64,000 nucleotides of DNA from Candidatus Sedimenticola sp. (ex Thyasira tokunagai) (GCA_037318855.1 CP134874.1:1178598-1242597), one strand, 5' to 3'. Positions 47,298 to 56,463 are shown, numbered from the stretch's first letter. The notes: generated from the letters alone by a model not told the origin. Program-made: numbers and translations.

Positions 47298-47649
47298 TTT
47301 GAGCCTCCTGAGGTTCTTATACTCTAGTGTTAGGGTTCAAATACGCAACCTGAAGCTAGTGGGCAATAAACGAGCCAAGCCTGATTTTGATTTACAGAAA
47401 GGGTGAAGGTTAGGTCTGTTTTATATATAAATACAATGAGATGTGGGGATTAAGGCTAACGGTAGATTGATTAACGGATTCTCTTGAGTTAGAGAAATAT
47501 CAATAAAAATACTGACAATCTGGCATGTCACGTCACCGTTCGGACTTTTACTCCACCACTATGCACGGTGTCGTAATAGATCTTTTTCAGTGCGCTAAAT
47601 CATCGATAGTTCATCGACTTGAGTTTTATGGGAATCATACCCGCTGTTA
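47298..47649. other. Gap between the Met-rich gene and hoxW
   Basis: The 350-nt AT-rich stretch carries the Met-rich gene's Shine-Dalgarno sequence and presumably its promoter. A 61-codon plus-strand frame (47525-47710) overlaps hoxW and has no support. No terminator-like stem was found after hoxW, so read-through from hoxW is possible. Confidence 0.4.
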
Positions 47650-48135
47650 TCACTTTGATAACGAGAGTGTCGACCAGGTTGCCTGGTCCGGCTTATCAAG
47701 AAGTGTCTGAAAAAAATCAGTAGCCGCCTGGAGGTTTTTCTCTGCCCGATCACTGATGGGGATACCCAGTTCAAAGTGATAACCGGGTATTCCCAGCAGG
47801 AAAGCCGGTGGAGGTGGTTGCTTGTGGATCTGCTGATAGACAGCAAGTACCGCTGCCGGTGACATGGCATGGCTGCTATAGCTCTCATCCTGTTGTGGTG
47901 CCAGTCGTGTAAACTCAAATGGTGCACCGACGGGCTCGCCGGCATCGACAAATAGCACCAGTGCTCTCTCTTCCAGATCCAGTGCATGTTCTATCTGCAG
48001 CTGAAAATCGGTGAGAGTGTCAAACCCGGACAGGTTCTCCAGCCTCTCTATCCGTTTGATAAATTCCGGTCCCAAGGCATCATCACCACGGGAGGGGTTA
48101 CCGTAACCGATGATTAGCAATTGACTATGGGACAT
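47650..48135 (-). CDS. hoxW: Hydrogenase maturation protease (HoxW/HycI family, M52)
   Basis: This is the endopeptidase that trims the C-terminal tail of the hydrogenase large subunit once nickel is in place. The 161-residue protein shows the family start LLIIGYGNPSRGDDALGP with the nickel-sensing acid, the VLFVDAG segment with the second acid, and SSHAMSPAAVLA with the His ligand. It starts with ATG behind a GGAG site. The target is almost certainly HoxH at 49.5-51.0 kb, from which it is separated by repeat D6 and an insertion sequence. Confidence 0.92.
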   Translation of the reverse strand: MSHSQLLIIGYGNPSRGDDALGPEFIKRIERLENLSGFDTLTDFQLQIEHALDLEERALVLFVDAGEPVGAPFEFTRLAPQQDESYSSHAMSPAAVLAVYQQIHKQPPPPAFLLGIPGYHFELGIPISDRAEKNLQAATDFFQTLLDKPDQATWSTLSLSK

Positions 48136-48147
48136 AGGTAACTCCGC

Positions 48148-48266
48148 AACTCAAATTTTGGAGCTGGTTAGCGCCCTCTCCCTTACTGGGAGGGTGTTGT
48201 AAAAGTCCCCTCTCCCCACCGGGGAGAGGGTTAGGGTGAGGGGGATCAATAGGTAACTTATTGATT
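48148..48266. repeat. Palindromic repeat family D, copy 6, left half
   Basis: The left outer arm AACTCAAATTTTGGAG is followed by GGAGGGTGTTGTAAAAGTCC, the CCCTCTCCCC/GGGGAGAGGG hairpin and AGGTAACTTATTGATT, where the IS1595-type element cuts in. The right half continues at 49299. Confidence 0.82.
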
Positions 48267-49298
48267 CCTGATTACCCACCAGGCTCAGCCTATTGAGCCT
48301 GTGGTGTCTGCATAATGGAACCCTCTGAATATACGAGGGTTTCCATCATGCCAAAAAATACTATCCAGTTTCAAAAAGGGCTTGGTTTGCACGAATTTCT
48401 GGAAAAATATGGTACCGATACTCAATGCAGCCAAGCGTTGCATCGACTTCGCTGGCCAAGTGGATATGTTTGCCCAGAGTGCGGTAACGCAACGTGCTGC
48501 GAACTCAAAAGCCGCAAGATATACCAGTGCCATAAATGTCATCACCAGACATCGCTTACTGCGGGTACCATTTTTCATGGCACAAAGTTGCCTTTGAGGA
48601 AATGGTTTCTGGCCATCTATTTGCTGACCCAGCGTAAAAAGAGCACCTCTGCCTTGCAACTGTCTCGTGAGATTGGAGTGAACTACAACACTGCGTGGAA
48701 GCTCAAGCACAAACTGATGCAGGTAATGATGGAACGCCAGGTAAGAAAAAGCTGACTGGCCGCATTGAAATGGATGATGCATATATTGGCGGTGAAAAAC
48801 CTGGTAAGCGTGGACGAGGCTCCCGCAACAAAATCCCTTTCGTAGCCGCCGTTGAGACGACGCAGGACGGCAGGCCTTTGAAAATTCATCTGCGTCGTGT
48901 GCGTGGTTTTCGTAGTGCAGAAATTGCTCGATATGCCAAGTCCAGTCTGGTTTCTGGTAGCACTGTATTCTCTGATGGTCTCTGCTGCTTCAGAGCTGTC
49001 ACTGATGCTGAATGCGATCATGTGGCCATTGTGACTGGTGGCGGTCGAAAAAAGCGCACAGAGCTCCACCTTCAAGTGGGTGAACACCATGCTTGGCAAC
49101 GTCAAGAATTCTTTTGCAGGGAACTTTTCATGCTATACGAAAAAAACATGTACCTCGTTATCTTGCCGAATTCGAATATCGGTTTAATCGTCGCTTCAAT
49201 CTTCCAGAAATGATTGAGCGATTGCTCTTTGTTGCGTTGCGTACACCACCAATGCCTTATCGCTTCTTGAGAATGGCTGAGGTTTATGGGTAATCGGG
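48267..49298 (+). mobile_element. IS1595-family insertion sequence (decayed)
   Basis: This 1032-nt element has near-perfect terminal inverted repeats CCTGATTACCCA (left) and complement CCCGATTACCCA (right). It is flanked on both sides by the 8-nt duplication TATTGATT (48259-48266 and 49299-49306), the duplication length expected for IS1595 elements. It interrupts repeat D6 between hoxH and hoxW. Confidence 0.92.
48348..49293 (+). pseudogene. IS1595-family transposase, frameshifted
   Basis: The start MPKNTIQFQKGLGLHEFLEKYG leads into a zinc-ribbon domain (CPECGNATCCELKS...YQCHKC) and the ISXO2/DDE region (RIEMDDAYIGGEKPGKRGRG, TVFSDGL). The frame breaks near 48755, shifts again after about 49040, and a third frame carries the final KKHVPRYLAEFEYRFNRRFNL motif to the stop at 49293. 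At least two frameshifts therefore inactivate it. Confidence 0.88.
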
Positions 49299-49390
49299 TA
49301 TTGATTTAATACACCCTCATCCTAACCTTCTCCCTCGTAGGGAGAAGGGACTGGTGCTTTTACGACACCCTCCGTATGGAGAAGGGACTT
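49299..49390. repeat. Palindromic repeat family D, copy 6, right half
   Basis: It continues copy 6 after the insertion: TATTGATTTAATACACCC, CCTTCTCCC/GGGAGAAGG, and GCTTTTACGACACCCTCC. Beyond it, to about 49440, lie degraded GGAGAAGGGAC-like fragments before hoxH ends. Confidence 0.78.
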
Positions 49391-49512
49391 GAGCTATTAC
49401 AGCACCCCTCCGTAGGGAAAAGGATCTGGAGCTTTTTACGATGCTGCAGTATGCCCACGGCGGGGTAAAGAGTACTGCAACTGCACTGTATGGCCTTATG
49501 GTGGGCATGTGG

Positions 49513-51033
49513 TCATCGAATGGTAGGGTGCTTATCCATCGATCCATCAGCATTTTTTACCAGCCGATCCACTTGCCGTCCCTCTGCATCCAGCAACTCT
49601 ACCTCCAGGGGCATTTTACCCAAGGCGTGAGTGGCGCAGGAGAGACAGGGATCATAGGCGCGAATCGCCACCTCAATCTGGTTGAGCAGTGGTTCGGTCA
49701 ACTCTTGTCCATCAAGTAGATCCGCTGCGACACGACGTACCGATTGATTCATCGCCCGGTTGTTGTTGGTGGTGGAGACAATCAGGTTGGCCTTGGTTAC
49801 CAGGCCATCGTCATCAATCTTATAGTGGTGGAAGAGGGTGCCGCGGGGAGCCTCGATAACGCCAATACCTTCGCTTCGCATTTCGCCACGGTGTTGTAGA
49901 TCCTTACCCTGGAGTTGTGGATCAGCCAGCAGTTTCTGTATCGCCTCGGCACAGTAGAGCATTTCGATCATTCTCGCCCAGTGGTAGGCGAGGGTGGACT
50001 GCACAAGACCTTCGGCGGCAAAGGCACGAAACTCCAGTCGCGCCGCCTCTGCCAGTGGCGTATCGATAAAATCACAGTTGTTGAGTCGCGCCAGAGGGCC
50101 CACGCGATAGGCGCCCTCATCACTCCCTAGAGAAGTGATGTAAGGGAACTTCATATAGCTCCAGGATTTTACCTGCTCGCGGATATAGTCATCGTAGTGC
50201 CGGTAGTCCACTTTGTCGAAAATGAGTGAGCCATCGGGGGCTTTTGCCCGCAGTCCGCCGTGGTAGAGATCGAGTGCACCATCGTCGCGACAGAGGCTCA
50301 GCATATTGGTGACAATACGGGCGAAACGGCGATTCTGCTCTTCATCCTGTAATATTATTTTCTTTGCCAGCGCCAGAGCTCCCCGGCTCCACTCGATGAC
50401 CTGCGCGATATCCTTCTGCAGGTAGTCGCACTCTTCGATGGAGAGGGCTTTGTTGACTCCGCCGGGGATGACGCAGCTGCCGTGAACTCGCTTGCCGGAG
50501 GTGACGCGGATTACCTCCTGTCCAAACTTGCGCAGTAGAACACCCTGTTTTGCCAAGTCGGGATAGTCCGCCAATACGCCGATGATGTTGCGGTGGGCCA
50601 CATCATCGGCGTAACCGAATAGCAGGTCGGGAGAAGAGAGGTGGAAAAAGTGCAGGGCGTGTGACTGCAGCATCTGCCCCAGGTGGGTCAGTTTGCGTAC
50701 CTTCTCTGCCGTCGGTGGAAGTAGGTCCACCCCCACCAACTGATCGATAGCCTTGCCGGCAGCGAGGTGGTGACTTACCGGGCAGATACCGCAGAGTCGC
50801 TGCACCAGCACCGGTAGTTCCCAGTAGGGTCGTCCCTGGATAAACTTTTCAAAACCACGAAACTCGACGATGTGGAGTCGTGCCTGTTGTACCCGGTTAT
50901 CCTCATCCAGTAGCAGTGATACCTTGCCATGCCCTTCGACGCGAGTGATGGGCTCGATGGCGACCCGGCGGTAGGTCTCTGGATTCTGTACTGTCTCCAG
51001 ACGATCAATATCTCGGTTGTTTCTGTCAGTCAT
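49513..51033 (-). CDS. hoxH: NAD-reducing [NiFe] hydrogenase large subunit HoxH
   Basis: HoxH carries the Ni-Fe active site of the cytoplasmic group 3d hydrogenase, which couples H2 with NAD(H). The 506-residue protein has the N-terminal nickel motif RLCGICPVSHHLAAGKA and the C-terminal motif DPCLSCATHALG, where processing after the conserved His would remove a tail of about 37 residues. ITRVEGHGK near the start is the usual large-subunit opening. It is the last gene of the hoxFUYH operon and overlaps hoxY by 8 nt. Confidence 0.96.
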   Translation of the reverse strand: MTDRNNRDIDRLETVQNPETYRRVAIEPITRVEGHGKVSLLLDEDNRVQQARLHIVEFRGFEKFIQGRPYWELPVLVQRLCGICPVSHHLAAGKAIDQLVGVDLLPPTAEKVRKLTHLGQMLQSHALHFFHLSSPDLLFGYADDVAHRNIIGVLADYPDLAKQGVLLRKFGQEVIRVTSGKRVHGSCVIPGGVNKALSIEECDYLQKDIAQVIEWSRGALALAKKIILQDEEQNRRFARIVTNMLSLCRDDGALDLYHGGLRAKAPDGSLIFDKVDYRHYDDYIREQVKSWSYMKFPYITSLGSDEGAYRVGPLARLNNCDFIDTPLAEAARLEFRAFAAEGLVQSTLAYHWARMIEMLYCAEAIQKLLADPQLQGKDLQHRGEMRSEGIGVIEAPRGTLFHHYKIDDDGLVTKANLIVSTTNNNRAMNQSVRRVAADLLDGQELTEPLLNQIEVAIRAYDPCLSCATHALGKMPLEVELLDAEGRQVDRLVKNADGSMDKHPTIR

Positions 51034-51565
51034 AGTGGATCTGCCGGTAGGCGAATTCGATGGGTTTGCCTGAAAGCAGCTCTTCCAGGAAGGTCCAGAT
51101 GGTGTCTGCCGACGGTGGACAGCCTGGGAGGAAGTAGTCTACCCACACCACCTCATGGATCGGGTGCACCTTGTTCAGCAGCAACGGCAGCTCCGGATCA
51201 CTGGGGATCTGTGCATCTTCAATATTGGTACCGTTGAGGTAGGCCTCCTCAAGACACTCACCCAGTTGATACTGGTTGCGCATGGCGGGAATGCCACCGT
51301 TGATGCTGCAGGCGCCGAGAGCGACAAGAATCTTGCACTTGCGGCGAAATGCCCGCAGCACCTCTACGTTTTCTGCATTGCAGACACCGCCCTCAATGAT
51401 ACCGACATCACACTCACCGACCCGCTTGATATCGGTGACCGGTGTGCGGTCGAACTGCACCAGCTCGGCCAGATCAATGATGCGCTCGTCGATATCGAGG
51501 ATCGACATATGGCATCCGAAGCAGCCGGCGAGGGAGGCGGTGGCGACTTTGATTTTATCGGCCAT
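51026..51565 (-). CDS. hoxY: NAD-reducing [NiFe] hydrogenase small subunit HoxY
   Basis: HoxY holds the [4Fe-4S] cluster next to the active site. The 179-residue protein shows SLAGCFGCHMSILDID (proximal cluster Cys pair), GGVCNAENVEVLRAF, LVALGACSINGGIP and FLPGCPPSADTIW, the four ligand segments of the short Hox-type small subunit. It lacks the medial and distal clusters of uptake hydrogenases, as expected for group 3d. It overlaps hoxH and lies 1 nt after hoxU. Confidence 0.95.
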   Translation of the reverse strand: MADKIKVATASLAGCFGCHMSILDIDERIIDLAELVQFDRTPVTDIKRVGECDVGIIEGGVCNAENVEVLRAFRRKCKILVALGACSINGGIPAMRNQYQLGECLEEAYLNGTNIEDAQIPSDPELPLLLNKVHPIHEVVWVDYFLPGCPPSADTIWTFLEELLSGKPIEFAYRQIHYD

Positions 51566-51566
51566 C

Positions 51567-52280
51567 TCACTCCTCCTCGTGCTGGGCTACATCGCCCACC
51601 AGGCTGATCGATTCGCGGTCGTAGAGCCGTTCGCCGATGGGAACATCGTAACCCTTATGCTTCGGCAGTATTGCACCCACAGGACAGACGTGGGCCGCCT
51701 TGTCGTCACTATGGAACGCTGAATCCCTTAGTTTGCCGCTGGGAGAGTTGATTACCAGGTGGGCCTCAATGCCTCGGCCGCTAATAGCAAAAACGTTCTT
51801 GTCATCTACATCGCGGCTGGCCCTGACGCAGAGTTCGCAGAGGATGCAACGGTTGAAGTCGATGACGGTCTCGGTGTGGGAGGCATCTATCTGGCGGCGT
51901 GGATAGAAATGAGTGAACTCCGGTGCCAGCATACTGCAGTGATAGGCCACAGCCTGGAGTTGGCAGTTGCCGCTCTTCTCGCAAGCAGGGCAGACGTGGT
52001 TGCCTTCGACGAAGAGCATCTTTAGCAGCAGACGCCGCCGTGTATTTATCTCATGGGTCTCGTTCTCGACCTTGGCATTGGCAGAGGCAGGAGTCGTGCA
52101 GGCAGTAACGGGGCGGCCGTTGACGTTGACCGTGCATAGTCGGCAGCTGCCGTGAGGGTAAAATTCCGGATTGTGGCAGAGGTGAGGAATATAGACTCCC
52201 GCCGCCAGGGCTGCATCCATGATGCTCTCTCCCTCTTTGAAGGGAACGACCAGGCCGTCGATAGTGAACTGGTTGCTCAT
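51567..52280 (-). CDS. hoxU: Hydrogenase diaphorase subunit HoxU
   Basis: HoxU is the electron-transfer subunit related to the N-terminal part of complex I NuoG. The 237-residue protein has a [2Fe-2S] ferredoxin domain (PHLCHNPEFYPHGSCRLCTVNV...TACTTPA), a His/Cys cluster site (NHVCPACEKSGNCQLQAVAYH) and a further Cys group (DFNRCILCELCVRASRDV). It passes electrons between HoxF and HoxY. It overlaps hoxF by 4 nt. Confidence 0.95.
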   Translation of the reverse strand: MSNQFTIDGLVVPFKEGESIMDAALAAGVYIPHLCHNPEFYPHGSCRLCTVNVNGRPVTACTTPASANAKVENETHEINTRRRLLLKMLFVEGNHVCPACEKSGNCQLQAVAYHCSMLAPEFTHFYPRRQIDASHTETVIDFNRCILCELCVRASRDVDDKNVFAISGRGIEAHLVINSPSGKLRDSAFHSDDKAAHVCPVGAILPKHKGYDVPIGERLYDRESISLVGDVAQHEEE

Positions 52281-54076
52281 ACGCCTCCCCTTTTTAGATG
52301 TGCCCCCGGGTCGTCCCTACCGGTGGCCAGACGCGCTTCTTCCAGTGAGGCGTCGAGATCGAAGGTGGGTTCAAAACTGGTGGTACGCAGCCGTGACTTA
52401 TAGATCAACGGAAACTTTTTCATGCTGGTCAGAATCGGATTGGCGGCAGTCTGACCGAGGCCGCAGTGGCTGGTCTCCTGCATCAGTGTGCCGATGGTCT
52501 CGATGCTCTCCAGGTCTTTGCGGGTGGCGTGGGTGTTGAGGATCTTGTTCAGCTGCTTTTTCAATAAGGTGGTACCGACACGGCAGGGGGTGCAGAAGCC
52601 GCAGCTCTCGTGGACAAAGAAGTTGGTGAAGTTTTTGACTGCCTCAAGCAGGCTGCGGCTACGGTTGAATATCATGAAGGAGCCTCCGGTAGCCAAGTCC
52701 TCAAAGGCGATGGTGCGGTGGAACTCTTCGGGGGCTACCCAATGACCGGCGGGGCCGGCAATCTGCACCGCCTGTGTCTCTTCGGCGCCGCAGTCGTCGA
52801 GTATCTCGGAGAGGGTGGTGCCGAAGGGGTATTCATAGATGCCCGGTCGTTGACAGTCGCCGGAGATGCTGAGCAGTTTTGTGCCGGTGGAGGCTTCGGT
52901 TCCCTTAGCGCGGAACCAGTCGGCGCCATAGACGGCGATCATGGCGGCGGCGATGAAGGTCTCGACATTATTGACCACGGTGGGGTATCCCAGGTAGCCG
53001 TGGGTGACCGGGAAGGGGGGACGGATACGGGGGATGCCCCGTTTTCCTTCCAGGGATTCTATCAGGGCTGACTCTTCACCACAGATGTAGGCACCGGCAC
53101 CCAGGTGGATCGTGATATCAAAATCAAATCCCTCTCGGCCAAGAATGGCTTGCCCGAGCAGGCCGTTGCTGCGGCGCTGTTCCAGTTCCTGCTCTAACGG
53201 CTCCCGCAGATAAAGGTACTCACCACGCAGATAGAGAAAGCCCTTTTGAGCACCAACAACGGCGGCACAGAGAGTCATCCCTTCGAACAGCCGGTCGGCA
53301 TAACGTTGCAGCAGAACACGGTCTTTGAAGGTGCCGGGCTCTCCCTCGTCGGCGTTGCATACCACCACCCGCTGCTCTTGGGCGGCCTGGAGGCAGAAGC
53401 GCCACTTATCTGCAGTCTTGAAGCCTGCACCACCACGGCCACGAAGTCCGGCGTTGCCAAGGCTATCCAGGAGTCGTCCCGCACCCTGGGTGAGTGCACT
53501 CTCAATGGCACGCCCTGGAGGGAGGTCGCTGTCGAGCAGTAGATCACGGCGGTGGATGTTGTCGCTGACATGAAACAGCTCTTCCGGCCACTCCGTAACG
53601 GGCACCTCCATCTCCACCAGCGCGGTAATGCGATCGATCCGCTCCGGTGTCAGGGAAGTCAGCGGGTAGCCATTGATCAGCGCCGCAGGCCCCTGATCAC
53701 CCATTCCGGTGCATGAGGTGTAGTCGAGACTGATATGTTTGTCGCAACGGGTGTCGCCAGGGTTGGTACAGAGACGCTCCGCCAGTTGTGTCGCCAGAGA
53801 GCGGCTGCCCAGCATCTGGTCGATAATATTGTCGCTGAAAAGAATGTCGTACTCACCACGAGGAGAGGTGTGGAGAAAACTGTAGAAGCCGATCACTCCC
53901 TCAATTGAGGCCTGGGAGATGTTCAATGTGGAGGAGAGGAGGTCAACGGCTTGATCGGGAATATGGTGCAGTGATTGCTGAAGTGCGATGAGTATCTGCA
54001 GCAGATTCACCGGCTCTCTGCCCCACTTTTCCAGCAGTCTGCCGGTGGTTTCCTGAATATCTCTCTCAGACATCAT
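52277..54076 (-). CDS. hoxF: Hydrogenase diaphorase subunit HoxF (HoxE-like domain fused)
   Basis: HoxF is the FMN- and NAD-binding subunit and resembles complex I NuoE plus NuoF. The 599-residue protein has an N-terminal NuoE-like thioredoxin-fold domain (about 1-160, with LASTLNISQASIEGVIGFYSF-like content) and the NuoF part with GRGGAGFKTADKW and CNADEGEPGTFKDR (NAD/FMN), GAGAYICGEESALIESLEGKRG, and the [4Fe-4S] ligands ESCGFCTPCRVGT plus SHCGLG. The fusion makes a separate hoxE unnecessary, as in Cupriavidus-type enzymes. It is the first gene of the operon. Confidence 0.95.
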   Translation of the reverse strand: MMSERDIQETTGRLLEKWGREPVNLLQILIALQQSLHHIPDQAVDLLSSTLNISQASIEGVIGFYSFLHTSPRGEYDILFSDNIIDQMLGSRSLATQLAERLCTNPGDTRCDKHISLDYTSCTGMGDQGPAALINGYPLTSLTPERIDRITALVEMEVPVTEWPEELFHVSDNIHRRDLLLDSDLPPGRAIESALTQGAGRLLDSLGNAGLRGRGGAGFKTADKWRFCLQAAQEQRVVVCNADEGEPGTFKDRVLLQRYADRLFEGMTLCAAVVGAQKGFLYLRGEYLYLREPLEQELEQRRSNGLLGQAILGREGFDFDITIHLGAGAYICGEESALIESLEGKRGIPRIRPPFPVTHGYLGYPTVVNNVETFIAAAMIAVYGADWFRAKGTEASTGTKLLSISGDCQRPGIYEYPFGTTLSEILDDCGAEETQAVQIAGPAGHWVAPEEFHRTIAFEDLATGGSFMIFNRSRSLLEAVKNFTNFFVHESCGFCTPCRVGTTLLKKQLNKILNTHATRKDLESIETIGTLMQETSHCGLGQTAANPILTSMKKFPLIYKSRLRTTSFEPTFDLDASLEEARLATGRDDPGAHLKRGGV

Positions 54077-54236
54077 GCGCCTCTGTCGTGGCGGTTATTT
54101 ATATTATTCAGAGTGTAATGCTCGTAAATAATAATCACTCTCTACACAAGCTAAATATAATCCAATATTGGGGAATTTGTAATGAAGAAACCGGGAAATA
54201 TTATTTTTACTTTCAGTATGTTGCAATCATGCTATT

Positions 54237-54254
54237 CCAACATTCCAATGTTGG
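54237..54254. promoter_or_regulatory. Palindrome in the hoxF upstream region
   Basis: CCAACATTCCAATGTTGG has perfect 8-bp arms around a 2-nt centre. It lies about 160 nt upstream of hoxF and 90 nt before the divergent gene at 54344, so it could be an operator for either. The binding protein is unknown. Confidence 0.45.
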
Positions 54255-54343
54255 CTGTGACGGGGTAGGATCAACCCCCTGTTGAACCTCCTTATCCACT
54301 GTCGCTTTACTGACAGTAGTGACTGAAAACTAATAGAGAGACC

Positions 54344-54766
54344 ATGCTGGAATATATCTTTTTCGACCAACGCCCGTGGGCGCTTTTTGATAAATTTCTC
54401 AAGGAGAAGGGACTGGAACCCGAGTCTGTCCATGAAGAGCAGGGCTATCTGGTATCCATACCAGATGATACTGATGATGATCTGATGGAGAGCATCGAAG
54501 CCTACTACGACGAGATGCTGGGTATGAATGAGTCGCTGTTTCTTGAGCAGCAGGGAGAGGGTCAGGTTCATGCCGCCGGAGTTTCCGTCTCTCTCAGCGA
54601 CGGACGCTCAGTCGACGCCATGGTCGATCCCGAGCTGCTCAACCGGATGTTGGAGGTGGCGAGTACCGATGAGCTGGGCCGGTTTGTCACCGCTATCGTC
54701 GATGCGGTGGAGAACCCCGATGACCGTCCGTTCTGTCGGCGACATAGGGATGAGGTTGACCAGTGA
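54344..54766 (+). CDS. Conserved hypothetical acidic protein
   Basis: I do not recognise the family. The 140-residue protein is acidic, has no signal peptide or membrane segment, and starts MLEYIFFDQRPWALFDKFLKEKG. It contains the segment DTDDDLMESIEAYYDEMLGMNESL. It is divergent from hoxF, with a short inverted repeat (ACTGTC/GACAGT) just upstream. Codon use looks native. A cytoplasmic accessory role is possible; nothing shows it. Confidence 0.6.
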   Translation: MLEYIFFDQRPWALFDKFLKEKGLEPESVHEEQGYLVSIPDDTDDDLMESIEAYYDEMLGMNESLFLEQQGEGQVHAAGVSVSLSDGRSVDAMVDPELLNRMLEVASTDELGRFVTAIVDAVENPDDRPFCRRHRDEVDQ

Positions 54767-54796
54767 GCACATGGGACTCAGCGTCTACTTTAAAGA

Positions 54797-55030
54797 TTAC
54801 TCCCGCTTCGTTTCACCATTTAGTTTGCTCTCCTCCTCGGGTGGAATATTCGTCGCTTGCTTCCCATTCTCTTGCTTGAGCTTTTCCGCCCTGTTCTTCT
54901 GCACCAGCTCGATATACTCCTTCGGGGTCAGGTTGATGGCCCGCTCCGGTCTATCTTTTGGGGCGTAGTAGGCGTAGATGACCACGCCTACCAAGACGAT
55001 AAAAACGGGAAAGAAAGGCTTTATCTGCAT
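54797..55030 (-). CDS. Small single-span membrane protein
   Basis: This 77-residue protein of unknown function has one N-terminal membrane helix (residues 5-25, FFPVFIVLVGVVIYAYYAP) and a charged, lysine- and glutamate-rich tail. It lies between convergent and co-directional neighbours. No family is recognised. Confidence 0.55.
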   Translation of the reverse strand: MQIKPFFPVFIVLVGVVIYAYYAPKDRPERAINLTPKEYIELVQKNRAEKLKQENGKQATNIPPEEESKLNGETKRE

Positions 55031-55105
55031 GAGGGTTGATCTCCCTATTTTTTTCCAGCACTACTCTTAAGGATATACGAGGAATCCCTTTTTGCTCATA
55101 ACAAT

Positions 55106-55774
55106 TCAGGGGACCTCCTGGTTTCGCAGGCTAATAATCGGCCATCCCTGCTGCTTGGCGGCCTCTCTAAGGGTATCGTCAGGATCGACTGCCACCGGTT
55201 TCTCAACTTGCTGCAGTAGCGGTATGTCGTTGTGAGAGTCACTGTAGAAATAGCTCCCCTGGAGGTCTGCTCCCTGCTGTTTCAGCCACTGTTTCAGTCT
55301 CTCCACCTTACCCTGTTGGAAGCAGGGGGTTCCGGCCACCTCCCCCGTATACTGTCCATCAATCATCTCCGGGTTGGTCGCCAGTAGGTGATCTATTCTC
55401 ATGCTCTCGGCAATCGGGCTTGTGACAAAGGCGTTAGTGGCGGTAATGATCATCAGCGTGTCACCGGCACTGCGATGTTTATCCACCAGTGTTTTTGCTG
55501 CAGGAAGAATAATCGGTTCAATCATTTTCCGCATAAACTCCCCCCTGAGAGCGAGGAGTTGATCCAGTGAATGCTCTTTCAAAGGCGTTAGGGAAAAGCG
55601 AAGAAACTCAAAAATATCCAACTCGCCATCCTTGTACTCCTGGTAGAAGCGCTCATTTTCACGCTCGTAGTGGTCACCATCCACTACCCCCTGTTCGGCG
55701 AGAAAGACGCCCCAGAGGTAGTCGGAATCACCTGCCAGCAGTGTGTTATCTAGATCGAAAATGGCCAGTGGCAA
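55106..55774 (-). CDS. HAD-family phosphatase (SerB-like subclass IB)
   Basis: This haloacid dehalogenase-fold hydrolase has about 222 residues from the TTG at 55774. That start follows AGGAG at good spacing and gives the family N-terminus PLAIFDLDNTLLAGDSDYLWG with the nucleophile Asp. The frame is open further up (to 55876), but that stretch has no family match. Motif II is IITATNAF, and motif III/IV is YFYSDSHNDIPLL, with VDPDDTLREAAKQQGWPII at the end. Such genes lie next to rppH in pseudomonads too. The substrate is a phosphate monoester, not known here. Confidence 0.85.
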   Translation of the reverse strand: MPLAIFDLDNTLLAGDSDYLWGVFLAEQGVVDGDHYERENERFYQEYKDGELDIFEFLRFSLTPLKEHSLDQLLALRGEFMRKMIEPIILPAAKTLVDKHRSAGDTLMIITATNAFVTSPIAESMRIDHLLATNPEMIDGQYTGEVAGTPCFQQGKVERLKQWLKQQGADLQGSYFYSDSHNDIPLLQQVEKPVAVDPDDTLREAAKQQGWPIISLRNQEVP

Positions 55775-55900
55775 AGGAGTATCTCCTGATTTGATATGAG
55801 AAAACCAGTTTATCTTAACTTGGGTTGGAACGGATAGTTGCCGTGTAGCAGGGGAGTGTGGAACAATCAGGTTCAATAATTTATTAAGTAGGTTTTCCTT

Positions 55901-56425
55901 GTGATTGATTCAGAAGGCTATAGACCTAACGTCGGTATTATTCTCTGCAACAATGAACGACAGTTGTTTTGGGGGCGTCGTGTGGGGCAGGATTCCTGGC
56001 AGTTCCCTCAAGGGGGAATCAATGCGAATGAGACCCCTGAGCAGGCGATGTACCGGGAGTTGGAAGAAGAGGTCGGACTTAAGTCCCATCAGGTGGAGAT
56101 CGTCGGCGTTACCGACAAGTGGCTGAAATACCGCTTGCCGAAGCGTTTCCTTCGCCATAACTCCCAGCCGTTGTGCATTGGCCAGAAGCAGATCTGGTTT
56201 CTACTGCGGGTACTCTGCAAGGAGACTGATTTTTGCCTCCACCACTCCCCTAAACCGGAGTTTGATGGCTGGCGTTGGGTAAAATATTGGCAACCGCTAC
56301 GAGAGGTTGTCTATTTTAAGAAGTGGGTCTACAGCCGGGCACTGGAGGAGTTGGCGCCGCTGCTGTTTCCCGACGGACCGCCTGCGCGCTCTCAGGCTAA
56401 CTATTTGCGCAAGAATCGGCGTTAG
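55901..56425 (+). CDS. rppH: RNA pyrophosphohydrolase RppH
   Basis: RppH removes pyrophosphate from 5'-triphosphate mRNA and starts decay by RNase E. The 174-residue Nudix protein opens with [17 protein letters not shown] (GTG start) and has [31 protein letters not shown], a full Nudix box with the family's [30 protein letters not shown] is a second RppH block. ptsP lies 86 nt downstream, the order seen in other gammaproteobacteria. Confidence 0.96.
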   Translation: MIDSEGYRPNVGIILCNNERQLFWGRRVGQDSWQFPQGGINANETPEQAMYRELEEEVGLKSHQVEIVGVTDKWLKYRLPKRFLRHNSQPLCIGQKQIWFLLRVLCKETDFCLHHSPKPEFDGWRWVKYWQPLREVVYFKKWVYSRALEELAPLLFPDGPPARSQANYLRKNRR

Positions 56426-56463
56426 CCTCCCCCTTTTTTCTCCACAACTCCAAGGTTGAGCTG

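Noticed and set aside
46818..47406. Plus-strand frames of His-Ala-Gly or Met-Pro-Asp-Ile-Pro repeats
   Set aside because: They are the other frames of the 18-nt repeat; only the minus frame has a signal peptide and a ribosome site.
55775..55876. Longer N-terminus of the HAD phosphatase
   Set aside because: No family match in the added part; the TTG at 55774 has an AGGAG site and starts exactly at the first conserved strand.
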